NCBI GenBank assembly: GCA_963799045.1
Contig: CAWCVN010000004.1
Location: forward strand, 496,001 to 560,000
Source: DASRSS01 sp963799045
GTDB taxonomy: Bacteria > Actinomycetota > Actinomycetes > Mycobacteriales > Jatrophihabitantaceae
DNA length: 64,000 nt
Direction: 5' to 3'
The translations under genes and the position numbers were made by a program. How positions within the stretch are numbered: the first letter of the stretch is position 1; each line of letters starts with the position of its first letter. Shown piece by piece: positions 35,217-42,816 of the stretch. Below the pieces are notes generated by a model. It made no database searches, had not been told where the DNA came from, and saw only the letters and a list, made by a program, of their open reading frames with translations.

Positions 35217-36701
35217 TTACGCGTCCGGTTCCTCGACGCGGTAGCCGATGCGCAACCCGCCCCAGTGGCGGCCGTTGACGTAGATCGGGGCCGACAGGTC
35301 CTTCATCAGCACGAACGTGTCGCCACCCATGCTGCGGCGATACATCTGCAGCAGGAACGGCTCGGTGTTGCGCGCCGCGCGTAGGCCGGTGCGGTCGTCG
35401 AAGATCCGCCGGTTGCGTGAGTTCGCGGCGTTCCACACCGGGTCCGGCCCCTGCGGGTGCGAGAAGATCCGGTTGTGCGTGGGCAGGTACCCGTTGCGGT
35501 CCACCGCGGCGGTGAACACGACCCGCGGGTCGAAGTCGAGCATCGGCTCGAGCAGATCGGGCAGGACCCGGTCGGTCAGTGCGGTGAACCGGGTCGTGTG
35601 CTGTTGCGGGTCGCTGTTGGGCACCGGCACGTAGCGGGTGTCGAACAGGTCTGCGACGGTGGTCTCGCCGCGTGCGACGAGCTTGTCGAACAGCGCCGAG
35701 ATCTGGCCCGCGACCTGCTGGGCGAGCTCGATGAACTTGGTGTCGACGGTGGTCACTCCGGTCATCACCGTGAGCCCGACGAGCTGCTCGGCACGCTGGA
35801 GCAGGTTGTTGACCCGGTCGCGCGCGGCTTCCAGCTCGGAGTCCGAGGACGCGGCGCCCTCGACGAGCAGGCGCAGGTCCGCGACCAGGCTGTCGAACTG
35901 GCTCCCGCTGCGCTCGGCCGCGTCGGCGATGCGGCTGACCTCGCCGCTGATGCTGGTCACCGACTCGTTCACCGACTCCACGGTGCGGGTGATCGACTCG
36001 CTGTCCTCGTGCGCGGACACCGTGCGCTCCTGCGCCTTGAGGCCCTCCTCGCCGAGCGTGCGGATCTGGCTGGTGAGCGAGGACAGCGTCCGGTCGACGT
36101 CGCCCGCCGCGGCGATGGCCTCCTCGGCGAGCTGGCGCACCGAATCGGCGATCACCGCGAAGCCCCGGCCCGCGTCCCCGGACCGGGACGCCTCGATCTG
36201 GGCGTTGAGGGCGAGGATGCTGGTGCGCCGGGCGATCGAGTCGATCTGGTGCGTGATCCCGCCGACGCTCTCGACCGCGGTCACGAGTTCGCGCATGCGC
36301 GAACCGACGCTGTCCACCCAGCCGACGAGGTCGGCGATGCCGGCGAGGGCGTGCGCGGACACGCGGCGGGACTCGTCGACATGGGCGATGACATCGGTTG
36401 CGGCCGCTCGGGCCTGCGCCGCGGAGCTGGCGACCTGCGCGTTCTCGACCCGCAGCGCCTCGCCGTCCTCACCCAGCCGGGTGAGCATCCGGGCCTGCTC
36501 GCCGACCTGTGCCGAAACGGTGTCGACGTTGCCGGCGACGTCGACCAGCTCGAGGCCGAAGGCTCCCATTCCGGTGGCCAGCTCGGCGACGACGTCCGAG
36601 ACGTCACCGCCGGTGTCGTGGCGGCGCGGCGGCAGTCCGGAGCGCGCACGATCGTGGCGCGCGGCCCTGCGGCCGAGCCGGGTGTCGCCGCGACGGTCCA
36701 T
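35217..36701 (-). CDS. Soluble methyl-accepting chemotaxis protein with C-terminal sensor domain
   Basis: 494 residues with no membrane helix or signal peptide. The N-terminal half is the chemoreceptor signalling coiled coil. Its hairpin tip reads IDSIARRTSILALNAQIEA, followed by GRGFAVIADSVRQLAEEA; this tip binds CheW and CheA. Residues from about 360 to the end form a separate globular domain (RVVFTAAVDRNGYLPTHNR, RIFDDRTGL, MYRRSMGGD, IYVNGRHWGGLRIGY). A comparable domain follows the signalling domain in other cytoplasmic receptors and probably senses an internal ligand. ATG 36701 is preferred because GGAGG lies just upstream; an upstream in-frame extension to 36815 runs through the direct repeats. 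The arrangement is inverted compared with classic receptors, which carry the sensor first. Confidence 0.88.
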   Translation of the reverse strand: MDRRGDTRLGRRAARHDRARSGLPPRRHDTGGDVSDVVAELATGMGAFGLELVDVAGNVDTVSAQVGEQARMLTRLGEDGEALRVENAQVASSAAQARAAATDVIAHVDESRRVSAHALAGIADLVGWVDSVGSRMRELVTAVESVGGITHQIDSIARRTSILALNAQIEASRSGDAGRGFAVIADSVRQLAEEAIAAAGDVDRTLSSLTSQIRTLGEEGLKAQERTVSAHEDSESITRTVESVNESVTSISGEVSRIADAAERSGSQFDSLVADLRLLVEGAASSDSELEAARDRVNNLLQRAEQLVGLTVMTGVTTVDTKFIELAQQVAGQISALFDKLVARGETTVADLFDTRYVPVPNSDPQQHTTRFTALTDRVLPDLLEPMLDFDPRVVFTAAVDRNGYLPTHNRIFSHPQGPDPVWNAANSRNRRIFDDRTGLRAARNTEPFLLQMYRRSMGGDTFVLMKDLSAPIYVNGRHWGGLRIGYRVEEPDA

Positions 36702-36721
36702 CGCCGGTGCCTCCTTCCACG

Positions 36722-36759
36722 CCGTATCGCAGCCGCCGTATCGCAGTCGCCGTACGCAG
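36722..36759. repeat. Three 14-bp spaced direct repeats upstream of the soluble chemoreceptor
   Basis: CCGTATCGCAG occurs at 36722-36732 and 36736-36746, and again at 36750-36759 with one base missing. The copies are 14 bp apart and lie 20-60 bp upstream of the chemoreceptor start, between it and the divergent RDD gene. A regulator-binding array is possible. Confidence 0.5.
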
Positions 36760-36970
36760 ATGGCGGCCCGTAACGTCTCATCGGCCGCGGCGCGGCCCGC
36801 TGAAGGGCGGAGCACTGGCGGACCACGGTCGGCGTGAACTCAGGACCAAAGTCCCGGGCGGTGGATCGGTTGCGGCCGGACCCGTCCGGCCGGGTTGGCT
36901 GCGGTGTCCGGCCCGGTTCGATACCGTGAGCCGCCACGACCGGATCACTGCCTCGGCCTAGGAGTAGCGC

Positions 36971-37784
36971 ATGACGACGCCGCCGCCGCCCCCGTACGGC
37001 CCGCCGCCGGAAGGATCCGGCGATCAGCAGGGCCAGCAGCCGAGCCCCCCGCCCCCGCCGGGCCAGCAGCCCCAATACCCGCCCCCGCCGGGCCAGCAAC
37101 CGCAGTACCCGCCGCCCCAGTACGGGCAGCAACCCCAGTACGGGCAGCAACCCCAGTACGGGCAGCAACCCCAGCCAGCAACCCCAGTACGGGCAGCAAC
37201 CCCAGTACGGGCAGCAACCCCAGTACGGGCAGCAACCCCAGTACGGGCAGCAACCTTACGGCGGCTATCCGGGCTACGCGGGCGGCCCGATGCCCGGGCC
37301 GTCGGCGTACGGGCAGCCGGCGGCACCGGTGCCGGGCGGTCGGCTCGCCGGCATGGGTGCCCGCCTCGGCGGGTTGATCATCGACTGGATCATCGTCGGC
37401 ATCCCGACGTTCCTGATCGGTCTGGGGCTCGGCAGCTACAGCTCGAACCAGACCTGCGATGTATCCGGAAACTGCACGACCAACTTCCAGTTCGGCGGAA
37501 CGCTCGCCGTGGACCTGATCGGCCTCGTGCTCGGCATCGCGTACTCGGCCTACTTCGTCGGAATGACCGGGCAGACACTCGGCCACCGCGCCGCGGGCAT
37601 CAGGGTCGTCGATGCCAACACCGCCGGGCTGATCGGGCCGGGACGCGCCGCGTTGCGCTGGCTGGTGATGGGCGTGACCGGTGCGCTGTGCACGCTGGGC
37701 TACTGGTCGCCGTTCTTCGACAGCCAGCGCCGGCAGGGCTGGCACGACAAGTCGGCCAACTCGGTCGTCATCCCCGCCCGGTAG
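36971..37784 (+). CDS. RDD-family membrane protein with Gln/Pro/Tyr-rich N-terminus, frame broken in its repeat
   Basis: The N-terminal 95 or so residues are Pro/Gln/Tyr-rich and contain tandem GQQPQY repeats. The C-terminal part, from GGRLAGMGARLGGLIIDWIIVG, is an RDD domain with about three membrane helices, the diagnostic Arg and two Asp positions and GMTGQTLGHRAAGIRVVD. RDD proteins are membrane proteins of mixed function, some acting in transport. A 13-bp instead of 18-bp repeat unit at 37170-37182 (five bases missing) shifts the frame, so the N-terminus (from ATG 36971, AGGAG upstream) and the RDD domain lie in different frames as given. TACCGT at 36922-36927 is a candidate -10 box. Confidence 0.8.
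37116..37254 (+). repeat. Tandem 18-bp repeat encoding GQQPQY, with one 13-bp unit
   Basis: Unit CCCAGTACGGGCAGCAAC. Units 1-3 (37116-37169) and 5-8 (37183-37254) are full length; unit 4 (37170-37182) lacks five bases and breaks the frame of the RDD gene. Confidence 0.9.
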
Positions 37785-37799
37785 GCGAAGGCGGCAGCG

Positions 37800-38210
37800 A
37801 TGTCCTCGACGGTGCGCCCGCGCGCTGCCCGGGCGCCGACCGCGCCGTACCGGTTCGCGGCCGCCGTCGGTGCGGCCGTGCTCGCCGTGCTGGTGGCCGA
37901 CCCGGTGCATCGGCACATCCCGCTCAGCCCGCTGCGTGAGGCGACCGGCCTGCTGTGCCCGCTGTGCGGCGGGCTGCGGGCCGTGGACGAACTGGCGCAC
38001 GGTCAACTCGCGACCGCGTTGCGCGACAACCTCCTCGTTGTGGCCGCCGTGCCCGTGGCAGTTGCGGTGTGGGTGGACTGGCTGCTGCGGGCCAGGTCCG
38101 GGAGGGCGCCACGGCGGTTCCCGCGCGCGGCGAGGGTGGCGCTGGTGGTGCTCGCCGGTGTGTTCACGCTCGTGCGCAACCTGCCCGCGGCGAGCGCCCT
38201 GCGCCCGTAG
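37800..38210 (+). CDS. DUF2752 membrane protein
   Basis: 136 residues. It has the family signature GLLCPLCGGLRAVDELAHG (Cys-Pro-x-Cys-Gly-Gly) and two to three membrane segments (AAAVGAAVLAVLVAD, LLVVAAVPVAVAVWVDWLL, VALVVLAGVFTLVRNL). The function of the family is unknown; the paired cysteines may bind metal or be redox-active. It starts 15 bp after the RDD gene on the same strand and is probably cotranscribed. ATG 37800 is used; a weak GGCAGC precedes it. Confidence 0.85.
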   Translation: MSSTVRPRAARAPTAPYRFAAAVGAAVLAVLVADPVHRHIPLSPLREATGLLCPLCGGLRAVDELAHGQLATALRDNLLVVAAVPVAVAVWVDWLLRARSGRAPRRFPRAARVALVVLAGVFTLVRNLPAASALRP

Positions 38211-38237
38211 CGTCGTGCGCTCACGCGCCGGGCGTGC

Positions 38238-38888
38238 TCAGAGGCGGTTCTGCACGCAGTGGGAGTAGGCCGACGAACCGGTGTCGTACTTGAAGCAGTC
38301 GCTGAAGCGGTTGATGAACCAGATGGTCAGCACGATGGCCAACACGGCGCCGACAGCCGCGCACACCATGCCGGCGACGGCGGGCGAGTGCCCCTCGCGC
38401 CCCGGCCGGTGCTTGGTCTCGCCGCGCGCGATGGCGCCGAACACGAACGCGAGCAGGACCGGGATGGCGTCGAACACCGACAGCCAGCAGAACAGGATCG
38501 ACGCGATGCCCAGCACGAGCGAGGCGATCGCCTTCCCGTTGCCGGTGCGTGGCGGCGGGTACTGGGTGGTGTAGGGCGGCGGCGGACCGTAGGGGTAGCC
38601 CTGCTGGTCGTAGCCGGCGTAGTGCTGCTGCTGGTAGCCCGGGTAGGTGGCGTAGCCCGGGGGAGGCGGCACGGACGGCGGTGCCGTCGGCGGTGGCGGC
38701 CGATAGCCCGGTGGCGCGTATTCGGGCGGTACGGGGTGCTCGGGTGCACCGAAGCGATAGGGGTCGAAATCCGGCGGCGGATCGGCCTGCGGCTGTGTGC
38801 CGTCCGGCTTGTGCAGTGATACCGGATCGGGCATATCGGGACGGTCCGGCTGCCAGGACTGCTGCCAGGACTCGGGCGGCTCGCTCAT
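38238..38888 (-). CDS. DUF4190 membrane protein with Pro/Tyr/Gln-rich N-terminus
   Basis: 216 residues. The first 115 are disordered and rich in Pro, Tyr and Gln (PPGYRPPPP, YPGYQQQHY). The rest has two membrane helices of the DUF4190 type (GKAIASLVLGIASILFCWLSVF, then AVAGMVCAAVGAVLAIVLTIWF) with ARGETKHRPGREG between them. The C-terminus carries two cysteines. The layout resembles the nearby RDD protein, a disordered Pro/Gln arm on a small membrane domain, although the domains differ. ATG 38888 follows CGAGGAGA. It is convergent with the DUF2752 gene. Confidence 0.85.
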   Translation of the reverse strand: MSEPPESWQQSWQPDRPDMPDPVSLHKPDGTQPQADPPPDFDPYRFGAPEHPVPPEYAPPGYRPPPPTAPPSVPPPPGYATYPGYQQQHYAGYDQQGYPYGPPPPYTTQYPPPRTGNGKAIASLVLGIASILFCWLSVFDAIPVLLAFVFGAIARGETKHRPGREGHSPAVAGMVCAAVGAVLAIVLTIWFINRFSDCFKYDTGSSAYSHCVQNRL

Positions 38889-38994
38889 GATCGGCGTCTC
38901 CTCGTCGCGTGGTCCTGCCCTTGCCTGCCGCTTGGCACGTCTTGTCGACTGTAGTCCCAGCAAGCGCCGGCCCCGGACCGCCGGGACCGGCACG

Positions 38995-39000
38995 TACACT
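38995..39000 (+). promoter_or_regulatory. -10 box of a probable leaderless promoter
   Basis: TACACT ends six bases before GTG 39007, so transcription should start on the start codon itself. Confidence 0.5.
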
Positions 39001-39006
39001 GCGCCG

Positions 39007-39855
39007 GTGGGTACGAGACCGAACGACCAGCAGGAGCACGGCGTTTCCATGCGCAAGGACGCGACGGCACGCACTGCTGCGCCGGGATCCGGCGACGCGG
39101 CGAAGCCGAGCGTCCCGATCCCGTGGACGGTCGACGTCGCCTGTGTCGCGGTCGGACTCGAAGCGTTGTTCACCCTGCTGCAGGCGCTCGCGCTGCGCGG
39201 CTGGACCAGCCAGCTCAGCCAGTGGCTGATCCAGCGGAACAACCAGGCCACCGGCAAGAACAAGAAGTCGCCGTACACGGCGGCCGACGTCGCGCACGAC
39301 CTGGCCCAGATGCGCAGCGGCGCGCTGCTGCAGGCGGTGGTCGTAACCGTCGCGCTCGCCGTCCTCGGCTACAGCCTGCGCCGCACCCGTGGCGCCAGCG
39401 GCGCCCGCTGGGCGTTGCTGATCATCATCGTGCTGACCAGCGCGCCCCTCGCGGTGGTGCCCATCAGCGGCGAGTTCCCGATGTTGCCGAAGATCGCCGG
39501 CGTGCTCATGGGCGCGTCCTCGATCGTGGCGATCGTCTGGATCATCGTGCCGAAGTCGATGAACTACTTCCGCGACTGCAAGGCCGCCACCCGCCCGGCC
39601 GGCGCGCCGGCCCGCCCCGGTCTCGCCGGGCTGTTCGGCCCCCGCGGTGCATCCGTGCAGCGGGGCATGGCCTCCGGCGCCGCGGCCGCCTCGCGGGCCA
39701 AGCGCGAGGCCGCCGCGGGTGCCGAGCGGAACAACCCGGCCCGGGCCAAGGCGAAGGCGAAGGTCCGCTCGGACGCCGACGCGGTGTCGAAGGGTGCGGA
39801 GCTGGCGCGGGCCCGTGCGAAGGCGAGCAAGTCTCGCCGCAGCGACTCGGCCTGA
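39007..39855 (+). CDS. Four-helix membrane protein with basic Ala/Lys-rich tail
   Basis: 282 residues; no named family recognised. Four hydrophobic segments (VDVACVAVGLEALFTLLQAL, LQAVVVTVALAVLGYSL, WALLIIIVLTSAPLAVVP, IAGVLMGASSIVAIVWIIV) are followed by an approximately 95-residue cytoplasmic tail rich in Ala, Arg and Lys (ARAKAKAKVRSDADA) that could contact nucleic acid or membrane. Start GTG 39007 is chosen because a TACACT box lies six bases upstream; ATG 39049, with AGGAG before it, is the alternative and would shorten the protein by 14 residues. It is divergent from the DUF4190 gene. Confidence 0.78.
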   Translation: MGTRPNDQQEHGVSMRKDATARTAAPGSGDAAKPSVPIPWTVDVACVAVGLEALFTLLQALALRGWTSQLSQWLIQRNNQATGKNKKSPYTAADVAHDLAQMRSGALLQAVVVTVALAVLGYSLRRTRGASGARWALLIIIVLTSAPLAVVPISGEFPMLPKIAGVLMGASSIVAIVWIIVPKSMNYFRDCKAATRPAGAPARPGLAGLFGPRGASVQRGMASGAAAASRAKREAAAGAERNNPARAKAKAKVRSDADAVSKGAELARARAKASKSRRSDSA

Positions 39856-39908
39856 TCGCCGGTCCCACCGGACCCCGGCACCGCGAATGCGGGCTTCGCG
39901 GGGGCGGA

Positions 39909-39914
39909 TAGGGT
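39909..39914 (+). promoter_or_regulatory. -10 box of a probable leaderless pyrE promoter
   Basis: TAGGGT ends seven bases before GTG 39922. Confidence 0.45.
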
Positions 39915-39921
39915 CTTCGCC

Positions 39922-40449
39922 GTGACCGATCGCGACGCGCTGCTGCAGCTGATCAAGGACCTGGCCGTGGTGCACGGCAAGGTCACCCTGTCTTCGGGGC
40001 GGGAGGCCGACTATTACATCGACCTGCGCCGGATCACCTTGCACGGCAAGGCGGCCCCGCTGGTCGGCCGGGTGCTGCGCGAGCTGACCGCGGACTGGAC
40101 CTACGACGCGGCCGGTGGGCTGACGCTGGGCGCCGACCCGGTGGGCACCGCGATCCTGCACGCTGCCGGCGGCGCTGTCGACGCGTTCGTCGTGCGCAAG
40201 GCAGAGAAGAAGCACGGCATGCAGCGCCGCATCGAGGGGCCGTCGGTGGCCGGACGTCGGGTACTGGTCGTCGAGGACGTCTCCACCACCGGCGGCTCTC
40301 CGCTGACTGCCGTCGAGGCGTTGCGCGACGAGGGAGCCGAGGTGGTCGGCGTCGCGGTCATCGTCGACCGGGGCGCGCGCGAGGCGATCGAAGCCGCCGG
40401 GCTGGCCTACCGGTCGGCGTACACCCTCGGCGACCTCGGGCTGTCCTGA
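39922..40449 (+). CDS. pyrE: Orotate phosphoribosyltransferase
   Basis: 175 residues. It transfers phosphoribose from PRPP to orotate, the fifth step of pyrimidine synthesis. The PRPP-binding motif VLVVEDVSTTGGS lies at about residues 113-125. The flexible loop with catalytic lysines is seen as RKAEKKHG, and LSSGREADYYIDLR is the N-terminal orotate-site segment typical of PyrE. It starts at GTG 39922, with no Shine-Dalgarno sequence but a -10 box, so leaderless. It is separate from the other pyr genes, as usual in actinobacteria, and is followed four bases later by the SpoU gene. Confidence 0.95.
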   Translation: MTDRDALLQLIKDLAVVHGKVTLSSGREADYYIDLRRITLHGKAAPLVGRVLRELTADWTYDAAGGLTLGADPVGTAILHAAGGAVDAFVVRKAEKKHGMQRRIEGPSVAGRRVLVVEDVSTTGGSPLTAVEALRDEGAEVVGVAVIVDRGAREAIEAAGLAYRSAYTLGDLGLS

Positions 40450-40453
40450 TCGG

Positions 40454-41116
40454 GTGGCCGACGAGCCCGCGCCCGGACCCGAGCAGGAGCCGGCGGACGC
40501 GACGCCGGACCTGCCGGCCGAGATCGGAGTCGGGCCGCACCCACAGCCCTGGCCGGACGACCCGCGCCTGGACCCCGAACTGTTGCGCGGCGGCGACCGG
40601 CGCAACGTGCTCGATCGCTACCGCTACTGGCGCGTCGAGGCGATCGTCGCCGACCTGGATCTACGACGGCACGAGTTCGCAGTCGCCATCGAGAACTGGC
40701 AGCACGACCGCAACATCGGCACGGTGGTGCGGACCGCGAACGCCTTCCTCGCCCGAGAAGTGGTGATCGTCGGGCGGCGGCGCTGGAACCGGCGCGGCGC
40801 CATGGTCACCGATCGCTACCAGCACATCGCGCACGTCCCCGACGTGTCGGTACTCGCGGCCTACGCCCGTGAGCGGGGCTACGAGCTGGTCGGCGTCGAC
40901 AACCTGCCCGGCTCGGTGCCGATCGAGACGATCACGTTGCCGCGTAAGGCGATGCTGCTGTTCGGGCAGGAGAGTGTGGGCCTCACGGCCGAGGCGCGCA
41001 CGGTGTGCGCGTCGGTGTGCTCGATTAGCCAGTACGGCTCGACACGCTCGATCAACGCCGGGGTAGCAGCAGGGATCGCGATGCACGCCTGGATTCGACA
41101 GCACGCGATCGCGTAG
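40454..41116 (+). CDS. SpoU/TrmH-family RNA 2'-O-methyltransferase
   Basis: 220 residues. All three SpoU motifs are present: motif 1 NIGTVVRTANAF, motif 2 LLFGQESVGLT and motif 3 ISQYGSTRSINAGVAAGIAM. Together they form the knotted SAM-binding site with the catalytic Arg of motif 1. The substrate (tRNA or rRNA) cannot be read from the sequence. A Pro/Glu-rich N-terminal extension of about 60 residues precedes the domain. GTG 40454 lies four bases after pyrE, so the two are cotranscribed, a common actinobacterial pairing. Confidence 0.92.
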   Translation: MADEPAPGPEQEPADATPDLPAEIGVGPHPQPWPDDPRLDPELLRGGDRRNVLDRYRYWRVEAIVADLDLRRHEFAVAIENWQHDRNIGTVVRTANAFLAREVVIVGRRRWNRRGAMVTDRYQHIAHVPDVSVLAAYARERGYELVGVDNLPGSVPIETITLPRKAMLLFGQESVGLTAEARTVCASVCSISQYGSTRSINAGVAAGIAMHAWIRQHAIA

Positions 41117-41128
41117 CCGTTCGAGCGC

Positions 41129-42718
41129 TCAGGCGTAGATGAACTCGCCGACGACGGTGCGCAGGTCCCCGGACAGCCGGGCCAGCCCGTCTGCCGCCTG
41201 GCTGGTCTGGGTGACGCCGGCGCTGGTCTCCTGGGCCGCGTTGCTCACCGCGGTCATGTTGTCGGCGATCCCGTTGGCGTTCGCGGCGGCGTCGTTGACG
41301 TTCCTGCTCATCTCGTTGGTGGTCGCGGTCTGTTGTTCCACCGCCGAGGCGATCGTGGTCTGGTGGTCGCTGATCCGGCCGATCACCTCACCGATGCGGC
41401 GGATGGCCTGCGCGGCGAGTTCACCGTCACCCTGGATCGCCCCGATCCGGCGCGAGATGTCCTCGGTGGCCTGCGCGGTCTGCTGCGCGAGCTCCTTCAC
41501 CTCGCCGGCGACGACGGCGAAGCCCTTGCCGGACTCGCCCGCCCGCGCGGCCTCGATCGTCGCGTTGAGTGCGAGCAGGTTGGTCTGCTCCGCGATCGAA
41601 TTGATCAACCTGACCACATCGCCGATCTCCTGCGAGGACTCGCTGAGCTTGGTCACGGTGCCGTCCGCTTCCTGCGCCACGACGACGGCTTCCCGGGCAA
41701 CGGCGGCAGCGTCGGTAGCGCTGTGGGAGATCTCGCGGATGGAGGCACCCATCTGTTCCGACCCAGCGGCCACCGTGCTCACGTGCTTGGACACCTGCTC
41801 GGCTGCCTCGGTCACGGTCGCCACCTGCACGCTGGTCTCCTGGGCGGCGTTGGACAGCTGCCGGCCGGTGACCGACAGCTCCTCCGCCGATGCCGCCAGC
41901 TGGTCCGAACTCGCGGCCATCATGCTGACGGCGTGCTGCATGCGGTCGAGGGCGCCGTCGAGTTCACGGCCCATCTGGCCGACCTCGTCGGCGGAGTGGT
42001 ACGCGGAGCGCTGGGTCAGATCGCCTCCGGCGACCGAGCGCAGCAGCGAACCGATCCCGCGCAGCGGCCCGGTCACCGAGCGCGTGATCAGCACGGCGGC
42101 GATCACGGCCAGCAGCAGCGCTGCGACGGCGACGATGATCGCCTCGAGACGGGAGCGATCGGCCTGGTTCACCCGCGCCTGGTTCGCCGTCCTCGTCGAG
42201 GAGTTCATCGATGCCGTCAGCGCCGCGAGCGGGTCGGCGATGGTTCCGTACTTCAGGGCCGCGACACCGGTCTGCGCGCTGCGGAGCGCGGCGGCGTCAC
42301 CGGCCTTGAAGTCGGCGTTGATCGCCTTGGAGTCGTTGAGGTAGGTGGTGAAGGCGGCCTGCGCCTGCTGCAGTCGCTGGCTCTGGCCGGCGGTCAGCGC
42401 CAGCCCCGAGACCGTCGCCCGGTCCTTCTGGAACGCGTTGGCTGCTGCGTCGAAATCGCTGAGATCGCCCGAGGCGTCGGCCTTCGACGCGTAGTCGTAG
42501 GCCACCGAGTTCTCGGCCAGGGCCAGGGCCGCTGCGTCGAACTTCAGCGCAGCGACGGCCTCGGCGGACCGCTGGCCGGCCTGCGCGCCGGTCGCTGTCG
42601 ATCGCTCCGCACTGGCCACGCCGAAGCCGATCGCGGCCACGACGATGAGCAGCGCCATCACGAGCCCGAAACCGACTCCGAGGCGGGTTCCCACCTTCAC
42701 CTTCGTCAACAGCCGCAT
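41129..42718 (-). CDS. Transmembrane methyl-accepting chemotaxis protein
   Basis: 529 residues with classic topology: TM1 about 12-35 (GVGFGLVMALLIVVAAIGFGVA), an extracytoplasmic four-helix-type sensor of about 150 residues, TM2 about 197-216 (IIVAVAALLLAVIAAVLITR), a HAMP domain (PLRGIGSLLRSVAGGDLTQR) and a signalling domain with the tip INSIAEQTNLLALNATIEAARAGESGKGFAVVA. It should signal through CheA/CheW to the flagellar motor encoded in this genome. ATG 42718 is used. The upstream open frame continues antisense to the next gene and is not coding. No chemotaxis signalling genes lie beside it. Confidence 0.94.
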   Translation of the reverse strand: MRLLTKVKVGTRLGVGFGLVMALLIVVAAIGFGVASAERSTATGAQAGQRSAEAVAALKFDAAALALAENSVAYDYASKADASGDLSDFDAAANAFQKDRATVSGLALTAGQSQRLQQAQAAFTTYLNDSKAINADFKAGDAAALRSAQTGVAALKYGTIADPLAALTASMNSSTRTANQARVNQADRSRLEAIIVAVAALLLAVIAAVLITRSVTGPLRGIGSLLRSVAGGDLTQRSAYHSADEVGQMGRELDGALDRMQHAVSMMAASSDQLAASAEELSVTGRQLSNAAQETSVQVATVTEAAEQVSKHVSTVAAGSEQMGASIREISHSATDAAAVAREAVVVAQEADGTVTKLSESSQEIGDVVRLINSIAEQTNLLALNATIEAARAGESGKGFAVVAGEVKELAQQTAQATEDISRRIGAIQGDGELAAQAIRRIGEVIGRISDHQTTIASAVEQQTATTNEMSRNVNDAAANANGIADNMTAVSNAAQETSAGVTQTSQAADGLARLSGDLRTVVGEFIYA

Positions 42719-42816
42719 TGTCTCTACCGCGCTCTCTGGACCCCGTGACCGAACGGTCTCCCATCGGCGGACCGGGTGCAGATCTGAAAGCCCGATGCGG
42801 AATTGGGACCTTGGTC

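Noticed and set aside
37116..37254. Possible CRISPR-like array
   Set aside because: The 18-bp units abut without spacers and encode a Gln/Pro/Tyr repeat; it is a protein-coding tandem repeat.
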